Origin: Collinsella sp. AF08-23
Lineage (GTDB): Bacteria; Actinomycetota; Coriobacteriia; Coriobacteriales; Coriobacteriaceae
Reading direction: 5' to 3'
Assembly: GCF_003479805.1 (NCBI RefSeq)
Contig: NZ_QUHV01000001.1
Span: forward strand, 124,001 to 188,000
DNA: 64,000 bases
The notes beneath the pieces are model-generated. The model was not told the DNA's origin, ran no database searches, and worked only from the letters and a program-made list of their open reading frames with translations. Shown here in pieces: positions 8,545-17,181 of the stretch. The stretch's first letter is position 1; the number at the start of each line of letters is the position of its first letter. A program made the position numbers and the translations under genes.

Positions 8545-8688
8545 TCCATTTCTGTGGAACCGTACACGCCATTCCTTAAAGCCCCTTGGTATTTCGCAAT
8601 CTCCCGTATCCTGCAACCAGCTGCAGCACGCGAAGAATCGCCTCTTCGCATATGGTCAGTTCCCATATAGATTTCGGGAGGGAATGGG

Positions 8689-10242
8689 ATGAACCTCGAC
8701 ATTCAAGGTGCGATGAAGCGCTTCTCCGGCGCCATCATCAAGCCCGTCATGTTCCTCGCGGTCGCCGGTATCTTGCTGGCGGTGAGCGTTATCCTCAAGA
8801 TGGAGGGCATGCCCGCGCCTGTGGTTATGCTCGGCCAGCTCATCTACACCTGTGTCAACTCCGGCGTGGTCGGCAACCTCGGCCTGATCTTCTGCATCGG
8901 CCTCACCTGCGCTCTCGCCAAGAAACGCGCCGGCGACGCGGCGGTCATCGCCGCCTCGACCTTCTTGGTCTTCCTGTATGCTAACAACGCCTGGCTCACC
9001 AACAACAACATGCTCATCGATCCCGCCGGCGGCCTGTATGGCACCGGTCAGGGCGTCGTCCTGGGTATCCAGGTCGTCGACATGGGCGTCTTCATCGGCA
9101 TCATCCTCGGCTGCCTCAACGGCTGGGTGTTCAACAAGTTCTGCGACACCAAGTTCCCGGAAGTCTTCAGCACCTACGGTGGCACCAAGTTCGTCTTCCT
9201 CATCGCTATCTTCATCGCCGGCGTCCTCGGCGTCGTGATGTGCTACGTGTGGCCGGTTGTCAACGGCTGGATCAACGGCCTGCAGGATTTCATGTACGGT
9301 ACCGGATACGCCGGCCAGTTCGTCTACGGCTTCCTGAACAAGCTCCTGATTCCCACCGGCATGCATCACCTGCTGTGGATGCCCTTCATGCACTCCGCCG
9401 TGGGCGGCACTGCGCAGATAGCCGGTGAGGCCTACGCGGGCTCCTACAACATCTTCATGGCCGAGCTCGGCAACGCCTCCGCAATTACCGCTATGGACCC
9501 GTCCATCCGCTTCAGCCTCCTCGGTTTCGGCAAGTGGTTCGGCACCGTCGGTACGGTCCTCGCCTTCATCTCGGTTGCCAAGCCCCAGCATCGTGCCCAG
9601 GTGCGTGCCATGCTCGTTCCCGCGGCGCTCGTCGCCATCCTCGCGGGCATCACCGAGCCCTTCGAGTTCATGTACCTCTGGGCGTCTCCGATCCTGTTCG
9701 TGGTCAACGCCGCCCTCGACGGCCTGTTCCAGTGCATCCTGTTCGCCTCGGGCTTCCACGCGCTTCTCACGGGCTTCATCGAGACCGTTCCCGGTCTCAT
9801 CGCCCTTCCCGCCGAGCTGTCTCAGTGGTTCATGGTGATTCCCGTCGGTGCCGTGGCGATCGTCGCCTGGTTCCTCGTCTTCCGTTTCCTCATCCTCAAG
9901 CTCAATCTGGTTACCCCGGGTCGCGAGGACGATGACGAGCTTCTCGACGAGGCCGATGACCCTTCGAGTGCGGCCCTCGCCTCGGGCATCTCCCCTGAGA
10001 GCGTCCAGGTCATTATCGATGGCCTCGGCGGTGCGGCGAACATCAAGAGCGTCATGAATTGCTTCACCCGTCTGCGCGTCGACGTGGAGGACATGTCCCT
10101 CGTCGACGAGGACAAGATCAACGAGTACAAGAACTCCGGCATCGTCCACGGCGGTCCGAACAACATCCAGATCGTCATCGGTCTGAAGGTCCAGGACGTG
10201 ACTGAGGCCGTGAAGGCCGCCCTCGGCATCAAGGACGAGTAG
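8689..10242 (+). CDS. PTS alpha-glucoside/maltose transporter, EIICB
   Basis: A 517-residue permease of the glucose PTS superfamily that imports and phosphorylates an alpha-glucoside. The EIIC domain (about 1-405) has many hydrophobic helices, the substrate-loop string GMHHLLWMPF and the ITEPFEFMY motif. An acidic linker follows, then an EIIB domain (about 430-517) with the phosphorylated Cys in NCFTRLRVDV. There is no EIIA domain, so it must borrow one. GGGAGG stands before the ATG. The following GH4 enzyme points to maltose, trehalulose or sucrose-isomer 6-phosphates, as in GlvC/MalB-type systems. Confidence 0.93.
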   Translation: MNLDIQGAMKRFSGAIIKPVMFLAVAGILLAVSVILKMEGMPAPVVMLGQLIYTCVNSGVVGNLGLIFCIGLTCALAKKRAGDAAVIAASTFLVFLYANNAWLTNNNMLIDPAGGLYGTGQGVVLGIQVVDMGVFIGIILGCLNGWVFNKFCDTKFPEVFSTYGGTKFVFLIAIFIAGVLGVVMCYVWPVVNGWINGLQDFMYGTGYAGQFVYGFLNKLLIPTGMHHLLWMPFMHSAVGGTAQIAGEAYAGSYNIFMAELGNASAITAMDPSIRFSLLGFGKWFGTVGTVLAFISVAKPQHRAQVRAMLVPAALVAILAGITEPFEFMYLWASPILFVVNAALDGLFQCILFASGFHALLTGFIETVPGLIALPAELSQWFMVIPVGAVAIVAWFLVFRFLILKLNLVTPGREDDDELLDEADDPSSAALASGISPESVQVIIDGLGGAANIKSVMNCFTRLRVDVEDMSLVDEDKINEYKNSGIVHGGPNNIQIVIGLKVQDVTEAVKAALGIKDE

Positions 10243-10262
10243 TCCCAATCGCCGAGTTTCCG

Positions 10263-10296
10263 GCCGGGTGCGCAGCCCTCTGCGCCCGCACCCGGC
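10263..10296 (+). other. Intercistronic hairpin between PTS and GH4 genes
   Basis: GCCGGGTGCG pairs with CGCACCCGGC around a 14-nt loop, with no T-run. Such hairpins often protect the upstream message or tune downstream expression. Confidence 0.45.
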
Positions 10297-10417
10297 GCTC
10301 CACCCACGGTAATCATGGGGCGCGCGCCCGAATCTGAACGGACGCGTGATACAAGGGCGCGTGCCATCGCGCCCCGTCCCAAGGCATAGGTCAGAACTTA
10401 CAAGGAGAAGAAAGACC

Positions 10418-11767
10418 ATGAGCAAAGAGCAGTTTGTCGTCACCATCGTCGGCGGCGGTTCCCGTTACACCCCCGGCATCCTCAAGATGCTGGTCGCCGA
10501 GAAGGATCGCTTTCCGCTGTCCAAGGCCGTCCTGTACGATAACGAGTACGAGCGCAACGCCAAGATCGGCGAGTACGGCCGTATCTTGATGAGCGAGTAC
10601 TACCCCGAATGCGAGGTCGTGGACACCACCGATCCCGAGACCGCCTTCACCGGCATCGATTTCGCCTTCATGCAGATCCGCGCCGGCCGCCTGAAGATGC
10701 GCGCCTCCGATGAGCACATCGCCCTCAAGCATGGTTGCATCGGCCAGGAGACCTGCGGAGCCGGCGGCTTCGCCTACGGCATGCGCTCCATCCCCGCCGT
10801 CTGCGACATCATCAAGGACATCCGCAAGTACTCGCCCGAGGCCTGGGTCCTCAACTACTCCAACCCCGCCGCGATCGTCGCCGAGGCCACCAAGCGAGTC
10901 TTCCCCGGAGACAAGCGCATCATCAACATCTGTGACATGCCGGTCGGCATCATGAACCAGTACGCGGATGAGCTCGGCGTCCCCCGCAACTCCATCGAGG
11001 CCCGCTACTTCGGTCTTAACCACTACGGCTGGTTCACCGCGATCCTCGACAAGAAGACTGGCGAGGATTACCTGCCTCGCCTGCGCGAGATCTTCTCCGA
11101 GGACCTGCCCGAGGACGCCTTCTCCGACATCGATCCCAGTTGGTCCGCCACCTTCCACTTCATGCGCAAGATGGTCCGAGAGTGCTCCGACGGCATGATG
11201 CCCAACACCTACCTGCAGTACTACCTGTACCGCGATCACATGCTCGCCCACGAGGACCCCAACCACACCCGTGCCGACGAGTGCATGGAGGGCCACGAGA
11301 AGCAGATCTTCGAGATGGTCGAGGAGGTCATCGCCAACGGCAAGCTCGAGGGCACCAAGCACGCCTTCACCATCGAGAGCCTCAAGGACGACGACCACGC
11401 CTCCTACATCGCCGACCTGGCCTACGCCATCTCGCACAACACGCATGACGTGTTCCTGTGCATGACCGAGAACACGGGCATCATCCCCAACTTCTCCGAG
11501 AGTGCCATGGTCGAGGTTCCCTGCATGATCGGCGCGAACGGCGTGGAGCCCCTTAACGTCGGCGAGATCCCGACCTTTCAGAAGGGCTTGCTCGAGAACC
11601 AGTTCGCCTACGAGAAGCTCACGGTGGACGCGTGTCTGGAGGGCAGCTACCGCAAGGCCCTCGACGCGTTGACCCTCAACCGCCTGGTGGGCGACACCGA
11701 TCGCGCCCGAGCCCTTCTCGACGACTACATCGAGGCCAACAAGGGTTACTGGCCCGAGCTGAACTAG
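10418..11767 (+). CDS. 6-phospho-alpha-glucosidase (GH4)
   Basis: A 449-residue NAD- and metal-dependent glycosidase. The Rossmann motif GGGSRYTPG lies at the N-terminus, and the metal-binding CDMP and GLNHYGW strings are present, as is the family NYSNPAAIVAEA segment. GH4 enzymes of the MalH/GlvA type cleave alpha-glucoside 6-phosphates by an oxidation-elimination route, releasing glucose 6-phosphate. It lies directly behind the PTS permease that would make its substrate. AAGGAG precedes the ATG; an in-frame start 72 bp upstream would add a basic leader without a ribosome site. Confidence 0.93.
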   Translation: MSKEQFVVTIVGGGSRYTPGILKMLVAEKDRFPLSKAVLYDNEYERNAKIGEYGRILMSEYYPECEVVDTTDPETAFTGIDFAFMQIRAGRLKMRASDEHIALKHGCIGQETCGAGGFAYGMRSIPAVCDIIKDIRKYSPEAWVLNYSNPAAIVAEATKRVFPGDKRIINICDMPVGIMNQYADELGVPRNSIEARYFGLNHYGWFTAILDKKTGEDYLPRLREIFSEDLPEDAFSDIDPSWSATFHFMRKMVRECSDGMMPNTYLQYYLYRDHMLAHEDPNHTRADECMEGHEKQIFEMVEEVIANGKLEGTKHAFTIESLKDDDHASYIADLAYAISHNTHDVFLCMTENTGIIPNFSESAMVEVPCMIGANGVEPLNVGEIPTFQKGLLENQFAYEKLTVDACLEGSYRKALDALTLNRLVGDTDRARALLDDYIEANKGYWPELN

Positions 11768-11874
11768 CTCATGAGGGCGCGGGGTCGCGTTCCCCTCGAC
11801 ACGGCACGGAGTCGATGGGGGCGGCCTCGCGCCTTTTTGTCCGGTGGGCGCCGTCCCAAAGAGGGGAATCTGCA

Positions 11875-12114
11875 ATGAACAAGGTGCGCGACCTTTGGAA
11901 CCAATACGAATGTCTGGCGCCCAGGCGCAAGGTGGGGATCGCCCTGGAGATCGCGGCAGGCATCTGGTACCCTCTCGCGGGCATCGTCCTGTGGCTGTTC
12001 TTCAAGATCCGCAAGTCCGCGCCCGTGTTCAGGGCAGCGCCGCTTTCCGGCGCCGTCCTCTCCCTCGCGCTCTTTACGGTACAGTTCTTCGTGGGTGCCG
12101 CACTTACCGCATAG
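11875..12114 (+). CDS. Small two-helix membrane protein, unknown
   Basis: 79 residues with two hydrophobic segments (about 23-42 and 53-77) separated by KIRKSAP. GAGGGGA stands before the ATG. I recognise no family. It lies between the GH4 gene and the RpiR pair in the same direction, so it may be co-transcribed, possibly a partner of the PTS permease; that is a guess. Confidence 0.6.
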   Translation: MNKVRDLWNQYECLAPRRKVGIALEIAAGIWYPLAGIVLWLFFKIRKSAPVFRAAPLSGAVLSLALFTVQFFVGAALTA

Positions 12115-12169
12115 TCATATGGGTAATTCGGGGCGCCGGGGGCACACCGCAGTCGAAGGGGCAGGGCAC

Positions 12170-12868
12170 ATGGTCGGGTTGACGCCGCTTGAGCGTGACA
12201 TCATCCAATTGCTCACGCAGCATATCTCCTGCAACGAGGAGATTTCCCTCACCGAGCTCGCCGAGGAGTGTCATGTTGCGAAGAGCACCGTGGTCAAGGC
12301 GGTTCAAAAGCTGGGATACGGCGGATTCGGCGATCTGACGTACAACATCCGCCTGAACGCCCAGAGCGCAGGCGGCCTTCTTCCCCGCAGACCCGTCTCA
12401 GGTGATGTAGATGACCAGGTCGACCGGCTCTCCCGCCTGCTCTGGTCCTGCCGGGACAAGCACAGCATCCTGTTCTCCGGCGACCATCGCATCGGGGCGC
12501 CGCTCTCGTCGTACATGTGCCGCAAGCTCTCCATGTTCGGGATCTTCGCGAGTGCGTCCTATGACTACCTCATGGTCGAGCACCATGCCCTCGACCCGGG
12601 GACGGCGATATTCTTCTTCCACCGAGAGCTGCCGGGGCGAGCGAATTGGGGCCAGACCTCCGGGTACGGCGAGGGGATGCTGCGCGCCGCGCGCGATGCG
12701 GGATTCTCAATCGTGGCGTTTTCCGACGACCCGGAAAAGTCGACACGAGTGCAGGCTGATCTTTGCATCGCGATTGATAGTCGGGATGATGCGGGCGGGG
12801 ATCTATACATGACGCGCGTTCTTATGGTGTTCGAGATGGCTCTCGCGCGCATTTCAAAGGGGCTGTAA
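12170..12868 (+). CDS. RpiR family transcriptional regulator (first of pair)
   Basis: A 232-residue regulator: N-terminal RpiR helix-turn-helix (about 1-75, with SLTELAEECHVAKSTVVKAV) and a C-terminal SIS-type sugar-phosphate domain (about 90-230). Members sense phosphosugars. The likely ligand is the 6-phospho-alpha-glucoside or glucose 6-phosphate made by the upstream operon. The ATG has AAGGGGCAGGG upstream. Its stop overlaps the start of the next gene (TAATG). Confidence 0.85.
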   Translation: MVGLTPLERDIIQLLTQHISCNEEISLTELAEECHVAKSTVVKAVQKLGYGGFGDLTYNIRLNAQSAGGLLPRRPVSGDVDDQVDRLSRLLWSCRDKHSILFSGDHRIGAPLSSYMCRKLSMFGIFASASYDYLMVEHHALDPGTAIFFFHRELPGRANWGQTSGYGEGMLRAARDAGFSIVAFSDDPEKSTRVQADLCIAIDSRDDAGGDLYMTRVLMVFEMALARISKGL

Positions 12869-13653
12869 TGCTGCAGGATAACGAGCGGATCGTGTATGCG
12901 GCCGTGCGGGACTTTGCCAAGAGGGGAGAGCGACCGACCATCGCCGCTGTTGCGCGCATGACTGGCGTGCCGCGTTCGAGCGTCGCACACGTCGCTGATA
13001 CGCTTGGCTATCATGGCTGGATTGATTTCACTACGCAACTCGTTAGGTACTTCTCCTCGTTTCAACGTGAGGATGCACTTTCCGATAGTGTTCAGCTTGT
13101 GGCATCGGTCCTATCCGTCAATCGGGATCGTCCCGTATTGATTGACGCGATTGGCGATGCGGAAGTATTCATCCAGATAGGCCTGTTACGGATGTGTGAA
13201 GTGGGTTTTCACGCAATGCCGTATGGACCCGGTGTGGTTGAGGCACTATCACCGTATCCGGAAAAGATGTCTAAGAGGTTTCTGGATAAGGATGATGCTG
13301 CGGCAGCACCGTCAATGCGCGTGCTGAAGGGTGGCACCGGGATTGTTGGTCCTGACATTGCGACGCAGCCTGCTGCCGCGGGCGTCCTCATCGTGGTCAA
13401 CGAAAGCGGCATGTCCCTGCTGCCAACCTGCCTCAAGGCGGCGAGCGGCGGGTTCGACATCATCGCCATAACGGCGAGCCACGACACCCCCGTCTCCAAA
13501 CTCGCAAAGGTCAACGTCGTGATTAAGAACAACAAGTCGACCCCCGAAGCCTACGAGCCCAACTACTTCGCCGCCGGCGTCCTGGCGTTCATGGAGCGAG
13601 TGTTCAGCAGGGTTTCGCAACGGCCTCTATGCTCTGAAAATTGCAGTATCTAG
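12868..13653 (+). CDS. RpiR family transcriptional regulator (second of pair)
   Basis: 261 residues with the same layout: helix-turn-helix (PTIAAVARMTGVPRSSVAHV, about 23-42) and a SIS-like domain. The two neighbours are diverged, not a recent duplication. The start overlaps the previous stop in TAATG, so translation is coupled. Base use is visibly less GC-rich in its first half than in neighbouring genes. Two RpiR proteins at the end of one sugar operon could form a heteromer or answer to two ligands. Confidence 0.8.
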   Translation: MLQDNERIVYAAVRDFAKRGERPTIAAVARMTGVPRSSVAHVADTLGYHGWIDFTTQLVRYFSSFQREDALSDSVQLVASVLSVNRDRPVLIDAIGDAEVFIQIGLLRMCEVGFHAMPYGPGVVEALSPYPEKMSKRFLDKDDAAAAPSMRVLKGGTGIVGPDIATQPAAAGVLIVVNESGMSLLPTCLKAASGGFDIIAITASHDTPVSKLAKVNVVIKNNKSTPEAYEPNYFAAGVLAFMERVFSRVSQRPLCSENCSI

Positions 13654-13875
13654 CTGGGCGATCTGCAAAATACGAAAATATTAACGGTCAAAACCTGCAA
13701 AATTCCGATATGTGTAGTCGCCGTACCCAGTTTGCTGGTCTGGACCGCTACGAGCTCTTTACCGGCACTTGGCGGAATCCTGACCTGAGCGACACGCGTG
13801 CTGCCGTATCATGCACTTATCTATGTGTTGAGACCCCGCGCGCAATCGTGGCGGGGGAAACGGGGAGTTACCGCC

Positions 13876-15138
13876 ATGGCACTCAAATACACCAAGCTCG
13901 AGCGCAACTGGGTCATGTATGACGTGGGCAATTCGGCCCTTGTGTTGCTGAACACCTCGGTCGTGCCCATCTACTTCAACGCCATCAACACGGGCGCGCA
14001 TCCAGCCGAGTTGGTGACTGCTTGGGCGAATGCGCAGACCATCGCCTCGCTTGTGGTTGCGCTGCTTATGCCCATTCTCGGCTCCCTTGCCGACTACGCG
14101 GGCAACAAGATCAAGTTCTTCACGGGCTTCTTCCTTACGGGTTTGGTGTTGTGCCTCGCCCAGGCCATCCCCATGAGCGCGGCGGTGTTCCTGGTGGTGT
14201 ACGTGCTGTGCACCATCGGCCTCAACTCATCCATGACGTTCTACGACGCCATGCTCACCGACGTTACCACCGATGAGCGCATGGACTCCGTCTCGAGTTC
14301 CGGCTATGCGTGGGGCTATGTGGGCTCCACCGTCCCGTTTATCCTATGCATCGCCCTCATCTTTGGCGGGCCGAGCATCCTTGGCCTCGATACCCTCACC
14401 TGCACGCGTCTGACGTTCCTCATCACGGGTGCGTGGTGGCTTGCCTTCACCATTCCGCTGCTGCGTACATATAAGCAGCGTTTTGGCAAGGAGCGCGAGG
14501 GCGGCGCGGCGGGCGTTCTACACAATATCGCCCTCACCTTCAAGGGCCTGCTCACCACCATGCGCCGTATTGCGCACGATCGCGTGCTGCTCGTCTTCAT
14601 GGTCGCGTTCTTCTTCTACATCGACGGCGTTCATACGGTCATCTCCATGGCCACCAGTTACGGAGCTGCGCTCGGCATCGATTCCACCCAGCTCGTGCTC
14701 GCGCTGCTCGTCACGCAATTCGTGGCATTTCCATCCGCCATCATCTACGGCAAGCTCGCCGGACGTGTGGGCACGTTGCAGATGATCATCGTCGCGGTCG
14801 CCGCTTACGTGGGCATCGTGTTGTTCGCCGCGTTCTTCCTCAAGACGGCCGTGGAATTTTGGATCCTCGCCATCTTGGTCGGCATGTTCCAGGGCGGCGT
14901 CCAGGCACTCTCGCGCAGCTATTTTGGAAAGATCATCCCCAAGGAGCGTTCCAACGAGTATTACGGCTTCTTTGATATCTTTGGTCGGTACGCTTCTGTT
15001 ATGGGAACTCTGCTAGTATCTGTCGTGACCTCGCTCACGCATGATCCTTCTTTAGGAGTGCTTTCCATCGGGATCTTGCTGGTTGTGGGCTTGGTCATGC
15101 TAGTAAAGCTCTCCCGAATGCAGGCGGCGCGCGCATAA
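13876..15138 (+). CDS. MFS transporter, UMF1/Atg22-like
   Basis: 420 residues with about 12 membrane helices. The opening KLERNWVMYDVGNSALVLL is typical of the UMF1 (Atg22-like/BtlA) branch of the major facilitator superfamily, as is the late SRSYFGKIIPKERSNEYYGF. Substrates in this branch are mostly unknown; efflux is usual. ATG chosen because it starts the conserved N-terminus; the 26-residue longer form lacks a ribosome site. The 222 bp upstream hold no gene. Confidence 0.85.
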   Translation: MALKYTKLERNWVMYDVGNSALVLLNTSVVPIYFNAINTGAHPAELVTAWANAQTIASLVVALLMPILGSLADYAGNKIKFFTGFFLTGLVLCLAQAIPMSAAVFLVVYVLCTIGLNSSMTFYDAMLTDVTTDERMDSVSSSGYAWGYVGSTVPFILCIALIFGGPSILGLDTLTCTRLTFLITGAWWLAFTIPLLRTYKQRFGKEREGGAAGVLHNIALTFKGLLTTMRRIAHDRVLLVFMVAFFFYIDGVHTVISMATSYGAALGIDSTQLVLALLVTQFVAFPSAIIYGKLAGRVGTLQMIIVAVAAYVGIVLFAAFFLKTAVEFWILAILVGMFQGGVQALSRSYFGKIIPKERSNEYYGFFDIFGRYASVMGTLLVSVVTSLTHDPSLGVLSIGILLVVGLVMLVKLSRMQAARA

Positions 15139-15207
15139 GACGTCCGGCCTGTATCCCGCGGCACGCATCTCACGCACCGGCCGCCCGGGCGAACACGTAC
15201 CACCTTA

Positions 15208-15241
15208 CGGAGGGTTTTGCTGGCGTCAGTAAAGCCCTCCG
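15208..15241 (+). promoter_or_regulatory. Leader hairpin upstream of queT
   Basis: CGGAGGGTTT pairs with AAGCCCTCCG (one G-U) around a 14-nt loop, then ATTTTG. It could be the terminator of the MFS gene or part of a queT leader. It lacks the A-rich tail of a preQ1-I aptamer. Confidence 0.4.
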
Positions 15242-15262
15242 ATTTTGTAGAAGGTGGAGAAC

Positions 15263-15913
15263 ATGGGCACAAAACAACAGGTTTCTAAAACGGCGGCCTC
15301 CGCACGGGAAAAGGTCGCGGGCGCGGGATGGTCGCGCGATCCGCATCATATTGCGCGCGTGGGGATGATCGCCGCCGCGTATGCAGCGTGCACGCTGATC
15401 ACCATGATGTTCTTGGGGAGCCTCGCATGGGGTCCCGTGCAGTTCCGCGTGAGTGAGGCGCTGTGCGTGTTGGCGCTTTTTACCCCCGCGGCGGTTCCCG
15501 GGCTCACCCTGGGCTGCATCATCGCCAACGTTGCCAACATCGCGCTCTCGGGGACTGGCATGCTCGGCATGCTCGATGTGGTGTTCGGCTCACTTGCCAC
15601 GTTCGCCGGTGCGCTGTTCACCTGGAAAATGCGTGAGCGCCCGCTCATTGCGCTTGTCGGCCCCGTGCTCGCGAATGCGCTGATAGTCCCCGCGTACCTG
15701 CCGTTGCTCCTGCAGGGAATCGGCTTCTATACTATTCCGTTCACGTCCATCTCGCTTGATGGCGCCTATCCGTTCATGTATGCCTTCGGGTTGGTGACCA
15801 CCGGCTTGGGCGAAGCGGTTATCATGTACGTGTTGGGGTACCCGCTCTCGCGCTCTCTGGCAAAAACACCGTTCATCAAGCGCGAACTTGCTCAGGTGGG
15901 TACAACTAGGTAA
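15263..15913 (+). CDS. queT: QueT family queuosine-precursor transporter
   Basis: 216 residues, six or so membrane helices, matching the QueT (DUF988) S-component family that imports queuosine precursors through ECF transporters. Typical strings are QFRVSEALCVLALF and the TPAAVPGLTLGCIIAN segment. The first 30 residues are polar and positively charged. GGTGGAG stands before the ATG. No queuosine gene adjoins, so salvage of preQ0/preQ1 is family knowledge. Confidence 0.88.
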   Translation: MGTKQQVSKTAASAREKVAGAGWSRDPHHIARVGMIAAAYAACTLITMMFLGSLAWGPVQFRVSEALCVLALFTPAAVPGLTLGCIIANVANIALSGTGMLGMLDVVFGSLATFAGALFTWKMRERPLIALVGPVLANALIVPAYLPLLLQGIGFYTIPFTSISLDGAYPFMYAFGLVTTGLGEAVIMYVLGYPLSRSLAKTPFIKRELAQVGTTR

Positions 15914-15996
15914 TAGATGCGGAAGAGGCGTCGCGTTCCCTCACCAACTGCGCGGTGCGCAGATGTCCTCCCGTGAGTTTCCGGGGAGGGGGCTGC

Positions 15997-17181
15997 ATGA
16001 ATCCGACAATCGTCATTCCGAGTTACTGGGCAGGCGGACCCGCCGAGCTCAAGTCGCCGGGGGCGTACGACCATTCGTCGGACCTGTCGGCCTCCCGCCC
16101 CGAACTTGATCGCTGCTTGGCTTCTCTCGAGCAGGTCCGTCATCTTCCGCGCGTCATCGTGCTGCTGGTATGTCCTCAGCAGGAGACCGAGCGCATCGCG
16201 CATCGCGTACGGGACATCATCGATGAGCACCCTACGGTCGACGTGACCCTCGTCACCAATCGCGAGGCATCGTTCATCATGGATCGAGTGAGCCGGATAG
16301 CCCCCAATGTGCGCGGAGAGACTGTCTCGCTGCGAGGGTACGGTGCCATACGCAACATGGGTCTTGCCTGCGCGGCCATTCTCGGCCACGACGTGGTGGT
16401 GTTCTTGGACGACGACGAAGTGGTTCTGGCGCCCGACTTTATGGACAAGGCCCTGTACGGGTTGGGGCACGAGACGCGTCAGCGTCTGCCCATCCTGGCC
16501 AAGAGCGGCTATTTTTACAACAAGGCTGGCTCTCCCCTGGCCGACACCGGCAAGAAAAACGGAATCACCTATCGGTGGTGGACCAAGCGTATCGAGTTCA
16601 ACCGCTGGATGGAGCGCGCCCTTGCGGGGACGCGCATCTCGCGCTCCAACTACGTCTGCGGCGGTTGCTTTGCCATCCACGCGCGTGCGTTCAAACGCGT
16701 GGCGTTCGATCCCTATATCACGCGCGGCGAGGATTTGGACTATCTGTTCAACATGCGCTTGCTGGGAATGGATGTGTGGTTCGACAATGCTTGGGTGGTC
16801 AAGCACTTGCCGCCGAGCCAGGTGGAAGAATCCCCGCGCTTCATGCAAAACGTTTATCGCTGGTATTACGAGCGCGCCAAGCTCGCGAGCGCCTCGCGCC
16901 GTCCCGATATCAACTCGGTGACCGCCGCCTCGCTCATGCCGTATCCCGGTCCGTGGATTTCGGGAGGTCTAGATGAACGCGTGCGCAAAACCGCGCTCAT
17001 CCGTTCTATTTTCACCTGCGAGCACCGGGGCTATTGGCACATCTATCGCCGTGGGATTGAGGATGCGCGCGAATACGCGGCTGCCCATGAGACCGATTAC
17101 CTCAGATTCGTCAGTTTTTGGCCGAGTATTATGGGCGGGCTCGCGGGTGACGAGCGCCTGGTCGCCCTTTTGGAGCGTTGA
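15997..17181 (+). CDS. Glycosyltransferase family 2-like protein
   Basis: 394 residues. The N-terminus NPTIVIPSYW and the VVVFLDDDEVV motif (the DXD metal/nucleotide-sugar site) show a GT-A fold; GEDLDYLFNMRLLG lies near the acceptor side. There are no membrane segments, so it is cytoplasmic. GGGGAGGGGG precedes the ATG. It overlaps the histidine kinase start by one base (TGATG), giving an operon with the two-component pair and suggesting a cell-surface polysaccharide link. Donor and acceptor are unknown. Confidence 0.82.
   Translation: MNPTIVIPSYWAGGPAELKSPGAYDHSSDLSASRPELDRCLASLEQVRHLPRVIVLLVCPQQETERIAHRVRDIIDEHPTVDVTLVTNREASFIMDRVSRIAPNVRGETVSLRGYGAIRNMGLACAAILGHDVVVFLDDDEVVLAPDFMDKALYGLGHETRQRLPILAKSGYFYNKAGSPLADTGKKNGITYRWWTKRIEFNRWMERALAGTRISRSNYVCGGCFAIHARAFKRVAFDPYITRGEDLDYLFNMRLLGMDVWFDNAWVVKHLPPSQVEESPRFMQNVYRWYYERAKLASASRRPDINSVTAASLMPYPGPWISGGLDERVRKTALIRSIFTCEHRGYWHIYRRGIEDAREYAAAHETDYLRFVSFWPSIMGGLAGDERLVALLER

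Noticed and set aside
8656..10446. A 596-residue open frame on the minus strand opposite the PTS gene
   Set aside because: Composition is extreme (Asp/Glu/His-rich), it lacks family motifs, and it mirrors the biased codons of the PTS gene. The same holds for long antisense frames at 10391-11875, 22929-24485, 36866-38560 and 60219-62030.
15200..15245. A preQ1-I riboswitch upstream of queT
   Set aside because: A hairpin is present but the A-rich 3' tail that pairs back into the loop is missing.
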